Shown: positions 13,801 to 30,842 of the stretch, one piece after another
Numbering within the stretch: position 1 is the first letter of the stretch
Layout: each line of letters opens with the position of its first letter
DNA from: Latrodectus hesperus
Lineage: Eukaryota > Arthropoda > Arachnida > Araneae > Theridiidae
DNA length: 64,000 nt
Direction: 5' to 3'
Assembly: GCA_037975125.1 (NCBI GenBank)
Contig: CM075853.1
Span: forward strand, 29,254,295 to 29,318,294
Position numbers and translations under genes: made by a program
The notes under the pieces: model-generated
What the model saw: only the letters and a program-made list of their open reading frames with translations
What the model was told of the DNA's origin: nothing
Databases searched by the model: none

Positions 13801-14749
13801 CAGCAGGAGCAGGTTTATCAAGTACTTTAGCATGCACATGGTGAAGTCCAATATAAAACCTATATCCCCTTACACGAAGAGTGGCAGCATCTAATTCAGG
13901 CACACTAAGAACGATGGTCCGCCCAGATGGGTCGTTCTTAATGTTAAGAACGTTCCACTCCAATGGAGTGACCCCACCGTTCTGAGCCTCGATTTTTCTC
14001 AGGAGCTCTTTAGGTTCCAGTTCATTACAGATTTTTGGCAGTTTTGCAATTATCTTGGTGGTTCTGACAAGTTTCCTTGCCTCACCCACCAAGAGTTTAT
14101 GTTCTTGCCAAGGGCTTATATCATTGACATTTTGTTCCAGCCACTTTGAGCTCTCCAGATCTGCACAATTGATAATAAGAGCCCCGTTTTCAAGTTTACA
14201 GGATAGGAAGGTTGGTGCAAAGCCCTCCTCATTCCTTCCTATTTTCCTGGTTAACAAGAGTTCCAGGTCATAGGCCTGTTTCTCTGTTAACCGTTTTTCC
14301 GGATGACCTTCTAAGAGCACGGCCATCTTGATCGCCGTGAGAGCCGCCCTGTAAGTAAATCCCTCAGGTCCTTCTCTCTTGGCAGCCTTTCCAACCTTGC
14401 CCTGGTTCATCCGATTGGCAGGACGTTTCTCGCCTTTGGTTGCCTTGGGTTTTTCAACCCAAGTCCCCTCAGCGATTTTGCGCTCCTTCACCAGCCTCTT
14501 TTTCTGTGCACCAGATATTCTCTTTTTAAGCTTGATTCTGGTCAGAGAGTCAGTCATGCTAGAGATAGCTTCCTGACTCTCACCAGAAGAAGATGGTTTG
14601 GAGGTCATTTCTACCTCCTGTGAAGGTTTCATTGCTACCCCTTCATTAGATTGTCTCTGAGTTACCTTGTCTTTTTCAGAAAGGTCAGCTTCAGAAGTTT
14701 CTCCTGCAAAAGCAGAAATGTTTGTTATTTTCAATGTCTTTTCAGCCAT
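13760..14749 (-). CDS. LINE ORF1 protein (nucleic-acid-binding, intact)
   Basis: A 329-residue open frame on the minus strand. I chose the first in-frame ATG (MAEKTLK, 14749); the frame is open further up, but only from a TTG. Residues about 1-130 are low-complexity, charged and Ser/Lys/Arg-rich, with basic runs such as KLKKRISGAQKKRLVKE, likely for RNA binding. Residues about 130-300 are a folded-looking region with WLEQNVNDISPWQ and a final stretch DPSGRTIVLSVPE. That last stretch resembles the DUF4780-type domain found in ORF1 of arthropod LINEs (recalled, not searched). There is no CCHC zinc knuckle. The last 41 nt overlap ORF2 in another frame, so ORF2 is probably translated by re-initiation or frameshift from the same RNA. 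Unlike ORF2, it carries no visible lesion. Confidence 0.85.
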   Translation of the reverse strand: MAEKTLKITNISAFAGETSEADLSEKDKVTQRQSNEGVAMKPSQEVEMTSKPSSSGESQEAISSMTDSLTRIKLKKRISGAQKKRLVKERKIAEGTWVEKPKATKGEKRPANRMNQGKVGKAAKREGPEGFTYRAALTAIKMAVLLEGHPEKRLTEKQAYDLELLLTRKIGRNEEGFAPTFLSCKLENGALIINCADLESSKWLEQNVNDISPWQEHKLLVGEARKLVRTTKIIAKLPKICNELEPKELLRKIEAQNGGVTPLEWNVLNIKNDPSGRTIVLSVPELDAATLRVRGYRFYIGLHHVHAKVLDKPAPADGGEGSSSQPTPQ

Positions 14750-15061
14750 ATAATAACAGTAAATAATCTCAGGTAATATGACAGTCCACCCAGCATTGCC
14801 TGAGATACTGGGCAAGGCAAATTACTCTAGAAGTTCGCCAGGCAACTAGAGGCTCCGTTAAGACACCAATACCGCGGTGCCAATTAGCCCTAGGCACGGA
14901 ACGCATAACACCAGGGTTTACGGGAGCTGGTTCGTGGCCTCTTATTCAATATTCAAGGCTATCCTGTCATTCCTGCAGGACGTTCAGTTATCAACCAACT
15001 ACTGACGCGCCTGGTGGCTGGCTCAAGCCCCAGAGGGGTACGCATACCCCCTGGTTCCAGG
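14750..15061 (-). promoter_or_regulatory. LINE 5' UTR with terminal hairpins
   Basis: About 310 bp of GC-richer sequence precede ORF1. At the very 5' tip of the RNA strand is the palindrome CCTGGAACCAGG (15061-15050), which overlaps a second hairpin at 15030-15054 (arms CCAG-A-GGGGTA and TACCCC-CTGG around a CGCA loop, with one bulge). The two can form only as alternatives because they share bases 15050-15054. In this superfamily the 5' UTR normally holds an internal promoter (family knowledge). I did not identify a promoter motif. Confidence 0.6.
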
Positions 15062-15075
15062 AAGCCTAATTTAAT
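15062..15075. repeat. LINE target-site duplication, right copy
   Basis: Perfect match to 10070-10083 (aagcctaatttaat), directly after the 5' end of the minus-strand element. Confidence 0.93.
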
Positions 15076-21094
<6,019 letters not shown>

Positions 21095-21560
21095 CTGATG
21101 GCAGTCTTCACTTGTCAGCAAAACTAAACGAAGTCTTTGACTCCAGCAACTCTGAGCATATCACATAGACGAGGAAAAAAATACAGCTTTTGTAATCAAA
21201 GAAGTTTTGAGTACCAAGAAATTTAAGATTATCTCAGCTACTTCGCTGGAAAAAGTGATGGCCTTCATGCTTTGGATGCTCCTACCGAAAGAAAATCACG
21301 CAATGTGCTTCATCAATTTTGACCAAAAACATACTTTCGCCACTGTGAGACAAATTGCAGGACATGAGGGAGGAAAAAATAAAGGTATTTATAAACAAAT
21401 TACAAATGGCGGTGACACTATCAGCACCATAAAGTTTTAAGAGCAGCAAAACCCCAGCAATGTCCCTTAGCGTTGAGCCTCTTTTTATTGACAGTGTAGA
21501 CTTTAAGTACTACCCATAACACCAGATGAATGAAGAACCCAACAGATAATCGACTTTCTT
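21095..21560 (+). other. Coding-like island, possible LTR-element relic
   Basis: This stretch is clearly less AT-rich than its surroundings. Reading across 21075-21170 in one frame gives IGKANVVADGSLHL, which resembles the GK-x-NVVADALSR motif at the RNase H/connection end of Gypsy-type polyproteins. The frame is then interrupted by stops. A separate 77-codon open frame (21207-21440) has no motif that I recognise. It could instead be an unrelated repeat. The Gypsy reading rests on one short motif. Confidence 0.25.
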
Positions 21561-22680
21561 AGTTTTTCTTATTGTAAAATTCTCTGGTTAATCTAGAAAG
21601 ATAAAATGATTTAAAGTACTTTACTGATTAAACTTTCATCTTCATACGTAGTATAAAAAAGAGTTTTTCTAAATGCAATTTTCATTCATTAAAGCAGGAT
21701 TTTTATTTTAATATAGGAACATATATTGAATCAGTTTTAAGGATTTTTTTTATATTTTAATCACTAATACATGTACTTTTCAAATTAGAATTACCTGTTG
21801 TCTATTACTCTCAAGCTTTTAAATTCACTTCAGTTCATATTTGCATTCTAAAATTATGTTAAATTTTAACTTTTAAATGAGATACTTCTATAATATGTCA
21901 TATAGCATATTTTTAAGGGGCTAAATTTTGAAAATTATTTCTAAGTTTTCATTCTCGTTCTACTTTTCACAGGTAATTAAGAAAACGAACATGTCGCAAA
22001 AAAGTACTTTACTGAAAATTGAGCATTACAAAGGTAAAAGAACAAAATGGCAAACTTCTATATTAAATAAAGCGAGATTGACTTTGCAACCTTTTACTCC
22101 AAAAACAATAATGCAACATATAGAAGTTATGACAATTTTTTACTGATTGTGTAACTTTTAGCTGAAATTTTGCTTAGCTATGATGAAAGTTATATGCTTC
22201 AATTTTAATAAATATAATACTTTACACTTCGTATGAGAGCAATGAAATATTATGTAGCTGGCAAAATATTATAATTCCTCACTAATCGATTCATGCAAAC
22301 TGACTCTAATACGGAATCGAAAGATGTTTTTTCAATTGTAGCAATGCTGATAAAAATTTCAGATGGAACACAATTTATATCTGCCATTGGAATCACTCGA
22401 GGATGATAAATGTACATCCAATGGGAAAATACATTCTAATGAATTGAAAACATTTTGTTTGTAATAACATATTCTTTGAATTTAGTTCTCCTCAACATTT
22501 CCGCTCCCTGAAGAGAAAATCGAGATTCATTCACACTAGAAATAATAAGTGAGCTCGATGTATTTCTGTGTGTGTGTGTGTGGTTCCCTTAAAATTTTTT
22601 TTCATTTCAAGCAAAGCTGTGGATAATACGTTGAGACAATACCTAATGGCTAAATAATAAATTTGATTAAGAACATAAAT
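21561..22680. other. AT-rich DNA, no gene seen
   Basis: Contains a short (TG)n run at about 22565-22582. Open frames here are short and without motifs. Confidence 0.6.
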
Positions 22681-22809
<129 letters not shown>

Positions 22810-22810
22810 T

Positions 22811-22990
22811 ATCGTTTGATTTGTTTGTCGCTCAACGACCAATTTTTGCACACGAGGGCTAATTAGACCGGAACCTACGGTTTAAAACAGATTCCGAACC
22901 ACTACAAACGTCCATGCCCAAGGTGTGATTCGAACCCAAGAACAGTTGAACCAAAGACAAGAGCCCTAACCATTCTGCTACCAGCTCGGC
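22811..22990 (-). mobile_element. tRNA-headed SINE, family 1, copy 1
   Basis: On the minus strand it starts with a tRNA-like head: GCCGAGCTGG, an A-box-like TGGTAGCAGAATGGTTAGG and a B-box-like GGGTTCGAATC. A body follows with GTTTGTAGTGGTTCGGAA and TGCAAAAATTGG. Two more copies lie at 28057-28226 and 60384-60555, both also on the minus strand. The head does not fold into a proper acceptor stem, so it is not a working tRNA. Pol III would read it from the A and B boxes, and a LINE would have moved it (family knowledge). Confidence 0.8.
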
Positions 22991-25770
22991 TATAAATGTA
23001 TCGAAATTTTCCAACTGTTAATTTTTAGTGTTTCAAATTCTTAAAACGTATATTACATTAATAAAATATTGGCTAAAAGTAATTTTATTTGCTAAAATTA
23101 ATAACTCTGATTTTAGCAAATAATAAGAGATTTTATTAATAATTTTCTAAAAATTATATTTTCTCTCAGAAAATGTAAGAGTAAATGTAAGGAAAACATT
23201 CAATTAACAAGATAACTGGCTGCAAATGAGTAAAAGTTATATTGTTAATTTATTTGCTTGAAAATATAGAGATGATATATAACCCTGAATATCACATTTA
23301 AATATCTGCTGCTTTTATGATAATAATTATGAAAAATGAATAATCATTATAACATAAAGGAGTAACAATGGGTAACAAAATATTCTGGAATAAAATTAAA
23401 TTGATCGTAATTATAAAGTAACGAATTTAAGAAAAAATGAATTTGGAGATTTTAATTTGAAAATCGTTCCTATTTTATTGTTTAAAACATTCTAATTATG
23501 ACGTACGTACACTGTGGAAACCCAGTTCAGGTATCATCCTCGTCACGGGATATTTAATAGTTGTATAAAATGGTCTCAGTATTCATATGTAGGTAGCAAA
23601 ATTCACAAAGAATAAATAAAAGAAACATTTAACGTTGATATTAAAAATAATAAAACAAATGAAATAAGGTGTAGCATTAACTGTACATTTTACTATAATT
23701 TAATTTTCATTTAAGTAATGCGTTTACCAAAAGAATAATAATTTTTAAAGATATAATCTCGATTACTTAAAAATAAGTAAAAAGCCACAAATCCTTATGA
23801 TATACCTACCACTTTTAAGATAATTTTTATGGCAGCACTTATACATTTTTTGACATTTTCATTTATAATTAGCATTAAATGTGAGACTGATATTTAATCA
23901 CAATGAGTTTCAGGGAGTATTTTCAAACAATTCAGTAAAATAATTATTGTTTTTACTTTATTAATGTCTGTAAAAAGAATATCATATAAAATAAAAAATA
24001 AAAAGTCTCAAAGCCCACATTATAACATTTCATAATATCTTCATCAGCAAATAGACTAAAATATTTAAAATTTAAATCAAGTTTTTAGTTTATTATAGGT
24101 GGCAATAGAAAATATTTAACATAATTATGCTATCTTGTAGAATATATTTACGAAGTTTGATGAAGGCATTCTAAAATTTCTAGGGAATTCCGCATTTCCT
24201 AAATTTAATTTGGATGTATCAAATTTAACTTGTATATTTTTTACTGAAACTCTATTTTATATTGGCATAATTAAATAATTTATCCCCATATAACCAAAAA
24301 ATATTAAATTCGATAGTTTTTATTTTTATCAGAATAGGATTACACATTTCATAAAATATAATTAGTAATTTTAGCCTTTCATAGATTAAAAGTTTTTGTC
24401 GAATAATACTATTAAATAAAAGAAGAAATAATAATTTATATTCTGTTTTATTTACATACCCAATTGAAACAGAATTTTATGTATATTTATATCTGCGAAA
24501 AACAAAAGTGACAACAAGTCGACAAGAAATTACATGAAGAAAGTTATTTTACGAAGATTATAACACGTATTTTTGTAAGCTTTTATCTAAGACATTCCCA
24601 GATGTAATTAATTATGAATTTAGCTTTTTTTTAAAAAATGTTATTTCATAGTTTCATAAATTGTGGTATAATCTTTTAATCCTACATTAAAATTAAAAAT
24701 AACATTTTTCTGTACAAGATCTAAATTTTATATGTTTGGAAGAAAGAAAGAAATTTCTTTTAATATTTAAATTAATAATTTGCCCACACTCCAGACGCAA
24801 AAATAAGTATTAGAAGCAACACGAATCTGGAAAATTAATACCTTTTATGCAATTATAATGAAATGCAAATTGTTATTTGAAGGAACATTAAAATATAGAA
24901 AGTCATAAAAAAATAAAAAGAAGAAGAAATTCTGAAAACCGCTGAATTAAATTAATTGTTTAAAATCGCCTTAATTTAAATTAAGGTTATTCTTATCTAT
25001 ACATAGTTAAACAAACTTGATACTTATATATGTATAGTTAGTGAGATCTAATAAAAATTTAAAATGTAAAGACTTGTGAATATTCAATTAAATTTACGTA
25101 ATATTAAACTTAAAATAATTTACCTAATCCCAAAGCATTTAATAATATGCAAAAGTAATGAATATCGTACCGAGAAACGTTAATTGTCACTAGAAGGTTA
25201 ACAAATTTGCTTAGTAATACCTGAAGAACTAACTGAAAATTAATAAAATGATTTTCCAAGATTCACAAATTCTCTTTAAAGAATCTTATATTGACTAGCA
25301 AGAAATTTCATAACCAAAACTTTCTAATTGAATTTCGAGGCTCATTCCTGAAAACGTTATATATTTTCTTTATATTTTAATTATAATTTGTAAATATCTA
25401 TATGTCATAATTGTAGTTAGATAAATATTTAAAGATATGAAATTAAAATTTTTATAAAGTTTGAAAAAAGTGGCTATATATTTATCAGTTATATTATATC
25501 GTACGATAATCAAAATTATTCAAAATAAAGTAGTTAACCAATATATTTTGGTAAAAATAAAATAACAAACTTGTATATTTTTAAAATAAATTAATATTTT
25601 TAGACATGACACTCTTCTCGAATATCATAAAAATACATAAATTGAAATCAAAATATGGTTTTCCACAACATTAATACATCTTATTCTTTTAAAATATATA
25701 TTTTGCAAAGGATAACTAAGTTTCATCTTGCATGCATACGTTTCCTCTTTAATTCAAATTAAAAGAAATT
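22991..25770. other. AT-rich desert, no gene seen
   Basis: Uniformly A/T-rich with frequent stops in all frames. No motif or repeat that I can support. Confidence 0.6.
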
Positions 25771-26510
25771 TTCTTGCAACATTTACTCATTAAATAACTA
25801 AGATTACTGCTAAAATAAAGATATAAAATTAAGCAAATGTATATAATAATAGTTAAGATTTAGGTCTTTAGTGAATAAAATTATGATGCATTTACTAAAT
25901 CAGTATCATCCTTTAGTTAAGGTTCCTTATGGGCTCTTGAAATAATAAACATATATTCTTGCAACATTTACTCATTAAATAACTAAGATTACTAATAAAA
26001 TAAAGAAATAAAATTAAGCAAATGTATATAATAATAGTTAAGATTTAGGTCTTTAGTGAATAAAATTATGATGCATTTATTAAATCAGTATCATCCTTTA
26101 GTTGAGGTTCCCTATGGGCTCTTGAAATAATAAACATATATTCTTGCAACATTTACTCATTAAATAACTAAGATTACTAATAAAATAAAGAAATAAAATT
26201 AAGTAAATGTATATAATAATAGTTAAGATTTATGTCTTTAGTGAATAAAATTATGATGCATTTATTAAATCAGTATCATCCTTTAGTTGAGGTTCCCTAT
26301 GGGCTCTTGAAATAATAAACATATATTCTTGCAACATTTACTCATTAAATAACTAAGATTACTAATAAAATAAAGAAATAAAACTAAGCAAATGTATATA
26401 ATAATAGTTAAGATTTATGTCTTTAGTGAATAAAATTATGATGCATTTATTAAATCGGTATCATCCTTTAGTTAAAGTTCCCTATGGGCCCTTTAAATAA
26501 AATGCATAAT
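25771..26510. repeat. Tandem repeat, 4 units of 185 bp
   Basis: Unit starts are at 25771, 25956, 26141 and 26326, each opening ttcttgcaacatttactcat. The period is exactly 185 bp every time and the units differ by only a few substitutions. Units 2 and 3 share cctatgggctcttgaaat, while unit 4 decays at its right end. There is no spacer and no open frame. The unit length is in the range of many arthropod satellite monomers, but four units is a small local array. Confidence 0.95.

Positions 26511-27647
<1,137 letters not shown>

Positions 27648-27713
<66 letters not shown>
27648..27713. repeat. (TA)n microsatellite
   Basis: About 66 bp of uninterrupted AT. Confidence 0.97.
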
Positions 27714-27715
<2 letters not shown>

Positions 27716-28056
27716 CAATACATACATTAAATTAAATAATAATATTTATGAATAAATTCTGATAATTTCACAAATTTAAATACACATATTCCTATATAAA
27801 CGAAAATTTTTTTGAATGAGAATTAAATTATACTAGTTTCTCCACTTTTCTGTTTAAGATAAGCTAATTAAAGATTTATTTTCATTTTAATTAAGTTACT
27901 TACATTTTATATGGTAAAAATTTAACAAAATGAGTGATGTAACATCATTGAACACTGTCATTAATTTAAGAAAAATTTTAATTTAAAAAATATAAGCAAT
28001 TATTCAACAATATTGTTTTAGGTGCAGAAATTCTAAATTTGCATATAACGAAGCTT
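27714..28056. other. AT-rich DNA, no gene seen
   Basis: Nothing recognisable between the microsatellite and the SINE. Confidence 0.6.
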
Positions 28057-28226
28057 GGTTTGTAGATCAAAAGTCACTTTTTGCACACAAAAATCAGTTG
28101 GAAAAGAACCTACTGTTTAAAGTGCCTTCCGAACCACTACAAACCCCTAAGCCAAATGGGGGATTCGAATACAAGAACTATTGAAACGAAGACAACAGCT
28201 CTAAGCATTCAGCTGATAGCTTGGCA
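28057..28226 (-). mobile_element. tRNA-headed SINE, family 1, copy 2 (diverged)
   Basis: Shares with the copies at 22.8 and 60.4 kb the blocks (on the plus strand) ccgaaccactacaaac, a B-box complement gattcgaa and the tail-side phrase cactttttgca. It has more substitutions and small indels than copy 1. Its A-box region is poorly kept. Confidence 0.75.
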
Positions 28227-29322
28227 TCAATAAGGAAGATAAATTACAACATATATCTATTATTAATTCTCATTCAATAATTTTTGTTATTTAGATTTTA
28301 CAAAAACAATTTCATGAAAAATTAAATTAGGTTGATAGATTATTTATCTCAGTGTTTGAGCATCAGTCCTCATAAAGAAATTATTTCTTTATAAATAAAT
28401 TTTATCATCAAAATTATTTTTCTCTTACAAGAAAAAAAATTTTTTAATTATAAAATACATAAAAATTTCATAAATCAATTCACAGCAAATTAATGAATAA
28501 AAAATTATAAAACAAATTTTAGGAACGTTTCCGGTCAAAGTGTTCTGATGGATTTTATGGAAATAAGCAATATCTTCCTACGCATTTTCAGTTTCATGTA
28601 GATGCTTTTATTCTAAGTTTCATATCTTCTCATTTTAAAGCTTTTTGGAGCAAGCGCATTTTTGTGTTCTTCTATAACCATTATCTTAAATTCAAAAAAT
28701 TCAGTGATAGAAAAATATTTACCATATAAAAGAGCATCTGAAATAGAGCAAAATCTATGTATTCCTGGGAAATTATTTATGGATATTCAAATAGAAAATC
28801 CAACATTTGTAATTACTCAAGAATCCATTATGTAGAATTCACATGATTTTCGTGTATTGTGATATTTTAATTTGAATATTTTCACATTCAGCTCAACCAA
28901 TAAAGTATTAGCTCTTTGTACACTCGCACCTTGTCAATATGACAGATTTGCTTAAATTAATTTGTAAGAAATGCATTTAAATATTTTGAATATATACAGC
29001 ATAATTTGGAAATCGCTACTCTAATAAATCTGGTTGCTAAATTATCTTATTTTATTAAATTAAAGAAGAAGCCAAAGTTACGCTTTGAGTTTTATTTCAT
29101 TGAAAAGTCAATAAAGCAAGCATTAAACAAATCTAATATTTTCAAACATGTAGAGCTTGATTTAGAAATCCTTAAAATTTAGCTAAGCATCTTTTGTTGA
29201 TACTGGTCCTTGAAATTCTACTCATAAATATACAGGCATTCTTTAAAAAATATAATTGAATATACAGGCATTCTTTAAAAAATAAAATATAATTTGCATA
29301 AAATCTGCGTATTTTTAAGATA
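28227..29322. other. AT-rich DNA with a dispersed repeat and a small duplication
   Basis: A 32-bp period duplication with core tacaggcattctttaaaa lies at 29228-29285. A dispersed repeat copy lies at 28535-28595. No gene is seen. Confidence 0.6.
28535..28595 (+). repeat. Dispersed repeat, copy 2 of 3
   Basis: The core tgatggattttatggaaat and the following ttttcagttt match the copies at 15961-16020 and 53861-53920. Confidence 0.6.
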
Positions 29323-30842
29323 CACTCATGTCAATAAATTAAGGATTATTTAGAATCACACGGAAATTTAAGTCTAAAATAAAAATTTCACACGTAGAAT
29401 TATGAGACACATCTTGAAAAATAATATGCAAATTACAAGAAGCCTCCAGATGGCACTAATAGTGTGTCACAATGACGAGAGTGTAAGAGAGTGGTATATA
29501 AGGAATGGTTGCAAAGAAGTAAAATTGTTCATAAGCACTTTAAGAGCCTTTCAGTGATTTAACCGCATAGTTATGGCACAAAGGAAGCATTTGGATGATG
29601 TTTTACGTGGTAGAATTATCAACCGTCTGGAATGTGGGTGTACCCAGCTGGAAATATCCGAGTAACTTGGAATCGCCCAGAGTGTCATCTCTAAGCTTTG
29701 GCAACGGTTCCAAGATGATGTTAATGCCAGTAGACGTTACAGCACAAGTCACCCTCAAATTACAACGCCGAATGAGGACCAGTATTTGGCAGTTACTACC
29801 AAAGGAAACACACGGAGCACAACATCAGACCTGTCTCGTCAGCTCTCTTCAGCTACCGGTACAATTGTTTCAAGGCAGACCGTGTACAGACGCTTAGGGC
29901 ATATTAGTCTATATGCTCATAGGCCTGTCATATGTGTTCCACTTACCAAAATTCACTGTCGCCTATGGTTTAGCCTGGAGTAGAGAGCATGCATAACCTA
30001 CACCGCAACAGTGGTCTTGTGTGATGTTTTCCGATGAGTCCAGGTTTAGCTTCCAGTTGGATTCACGCCAGACTTTCACGTGGAAAGGGATAGGTGTCCG
30101 TTACCACTAAGAGAACACCATTGAAAGACACGATTACGGTGGTGCAGAATTGCTCGTTTGTGGAGGAGTTATTCTGGGTTCTAGAACTAATTTGCATGTT
30201 CAGAAAGAAAACATGACAGGCCACATCTATCGGGATGTCATGCTGGAACATCATGTGCGTTTGTTTCGGGGTGCCATGGGAGTAAAATTTCTGTTTATGG
30301 ATGACAACACCCGTCCTCACCGTGCAAACATTGTAGACGAATGCCTTCAGTCGGAGGACATGAACCGTATGGACTGGCCAGCATACTCACCAGATTTGAA
30401 TCCAATAGAGCATGTGTGAGACATGCTTGGCCGACGAATTGCAGCCCGTCAACCCCCTCCCACATGTCTACCGGAACTTCGGAGAACATTGCTTCATGAG
30501 TGGTGTAATATTACATCGATTAGTTAGCCAAGATTGGATCGATAGTTTGATACTCAGCATGCCAAGGTGTTGCACCGCTTGTGTTGCATCGTCTTGGGGG
30601 CATACTATGTATTAACCATCATACCAACCATGTTATATTGGTTTTTGTAAATAAGTTATTTTTTGAAATTTGCTCTAGGGACTAAAAATCGCAATTTATA
30701 TTAATGATGTGAAACATATCGCATCTTTTTTGCTCTTTACCTTTTGTTTAATAAATAGACTTTACAAATAAGTCTCATTTGTTTTGCTTCTGTCTCTTTC
30801 TTTTCCTGAACTTGCATTATCTTTAATTTATGGACACAAGTG
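29323..30842 (+). mobile_element. Tc1-type DNA transposon, complete but dead
   Basis: A 1520-bp element flanked by TA dinucleotides (29321-29322 and 30843-30844), the target-site duplication of the Tc1/mariner superfamily. Its inverted repeats are about 24 bp. The left end reads CACTCATGTCAATAAATTAA and the right end, reversed, CACTTGTGTCCATAAATTAA, so there are a few mismatches in 20. One transposase gene on the plus strand fills most of the interior and is heavily damaged. The TIR sequence differs from that of the elements at 40.4 and 47.8 kb, so this is a separate Tc1 family. Confidence 0.92.
29573..30615 (+). pseudogene. Tc1-type transposase, DD34E, broken
   Basis: The frame begins MAQRKHLDDVLRGRII with an N-terminal helix-turn-helix region (LEISE...LGIAQSVISKLW), then the second DNA-binding half (STTSDLSRQLSS...VSRQTVYRRL). 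Catalytic motifs are all visible: FSDESRF, MDDNTRPH and DLNPIEHV, with 34 residues between the second Asp and the Glu. Damage includes a TAA at 29663, a frameshift near 29971, further stops shortly after that shift and near 30107, a TGA at 30417 at the Trp after IEHV, and another frameshift near 30520 before the C-terminal SMPRCCTACVAS. A working protein would bind the TIRs and cut and paste the element. At about 340 residues the length is normal for the family. This copy can encode none. Confidence 0.92.

Larger units (their letters stand above)
10084..15061 (-). mobile_element. Full-length non-LTR retrotransposon (LINE), I/LOA/R1-like group
   Basis: A 4978-bp element on the minus strand, markedly richer in G+C than its surroundings. 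In order it has a 5' UTR of about 310 bp, ORF1, a 41-nt ORF1/ORF2 overlap, ORF2 (apurinic-type endonuclease, reverse transcriptase, RNase H, CCHC motif), a short 3' UTR of about 89 bp and a (GAA)n tail instead of poly(A). Both ends are bounded by a 14-bp target-site duplication, so it is not 5'-truncated as most LINE copies are. The combination of APE endonuclease and RNase H places it in the I superfamily (I, LOA, R1, Outcast-like clades); the exact clade is not resolved here. ORF2 carries two frameshifts and one stop, so this copy is not autonomous. Confidence 0.95.

Noticed and set aside
25771..26510. CRISPR-like array
   Set aside because: Units are contiguous with no unique spacers, the unit is 185 bp, and the setting is eukaryotic. 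It is a tandem repeat.
29595..29897. 100-codon open frame as a separate gene
   Set aside because: It is an out-of-frame reading over the Tc1 transposase, whose own frame carries the family motifs.
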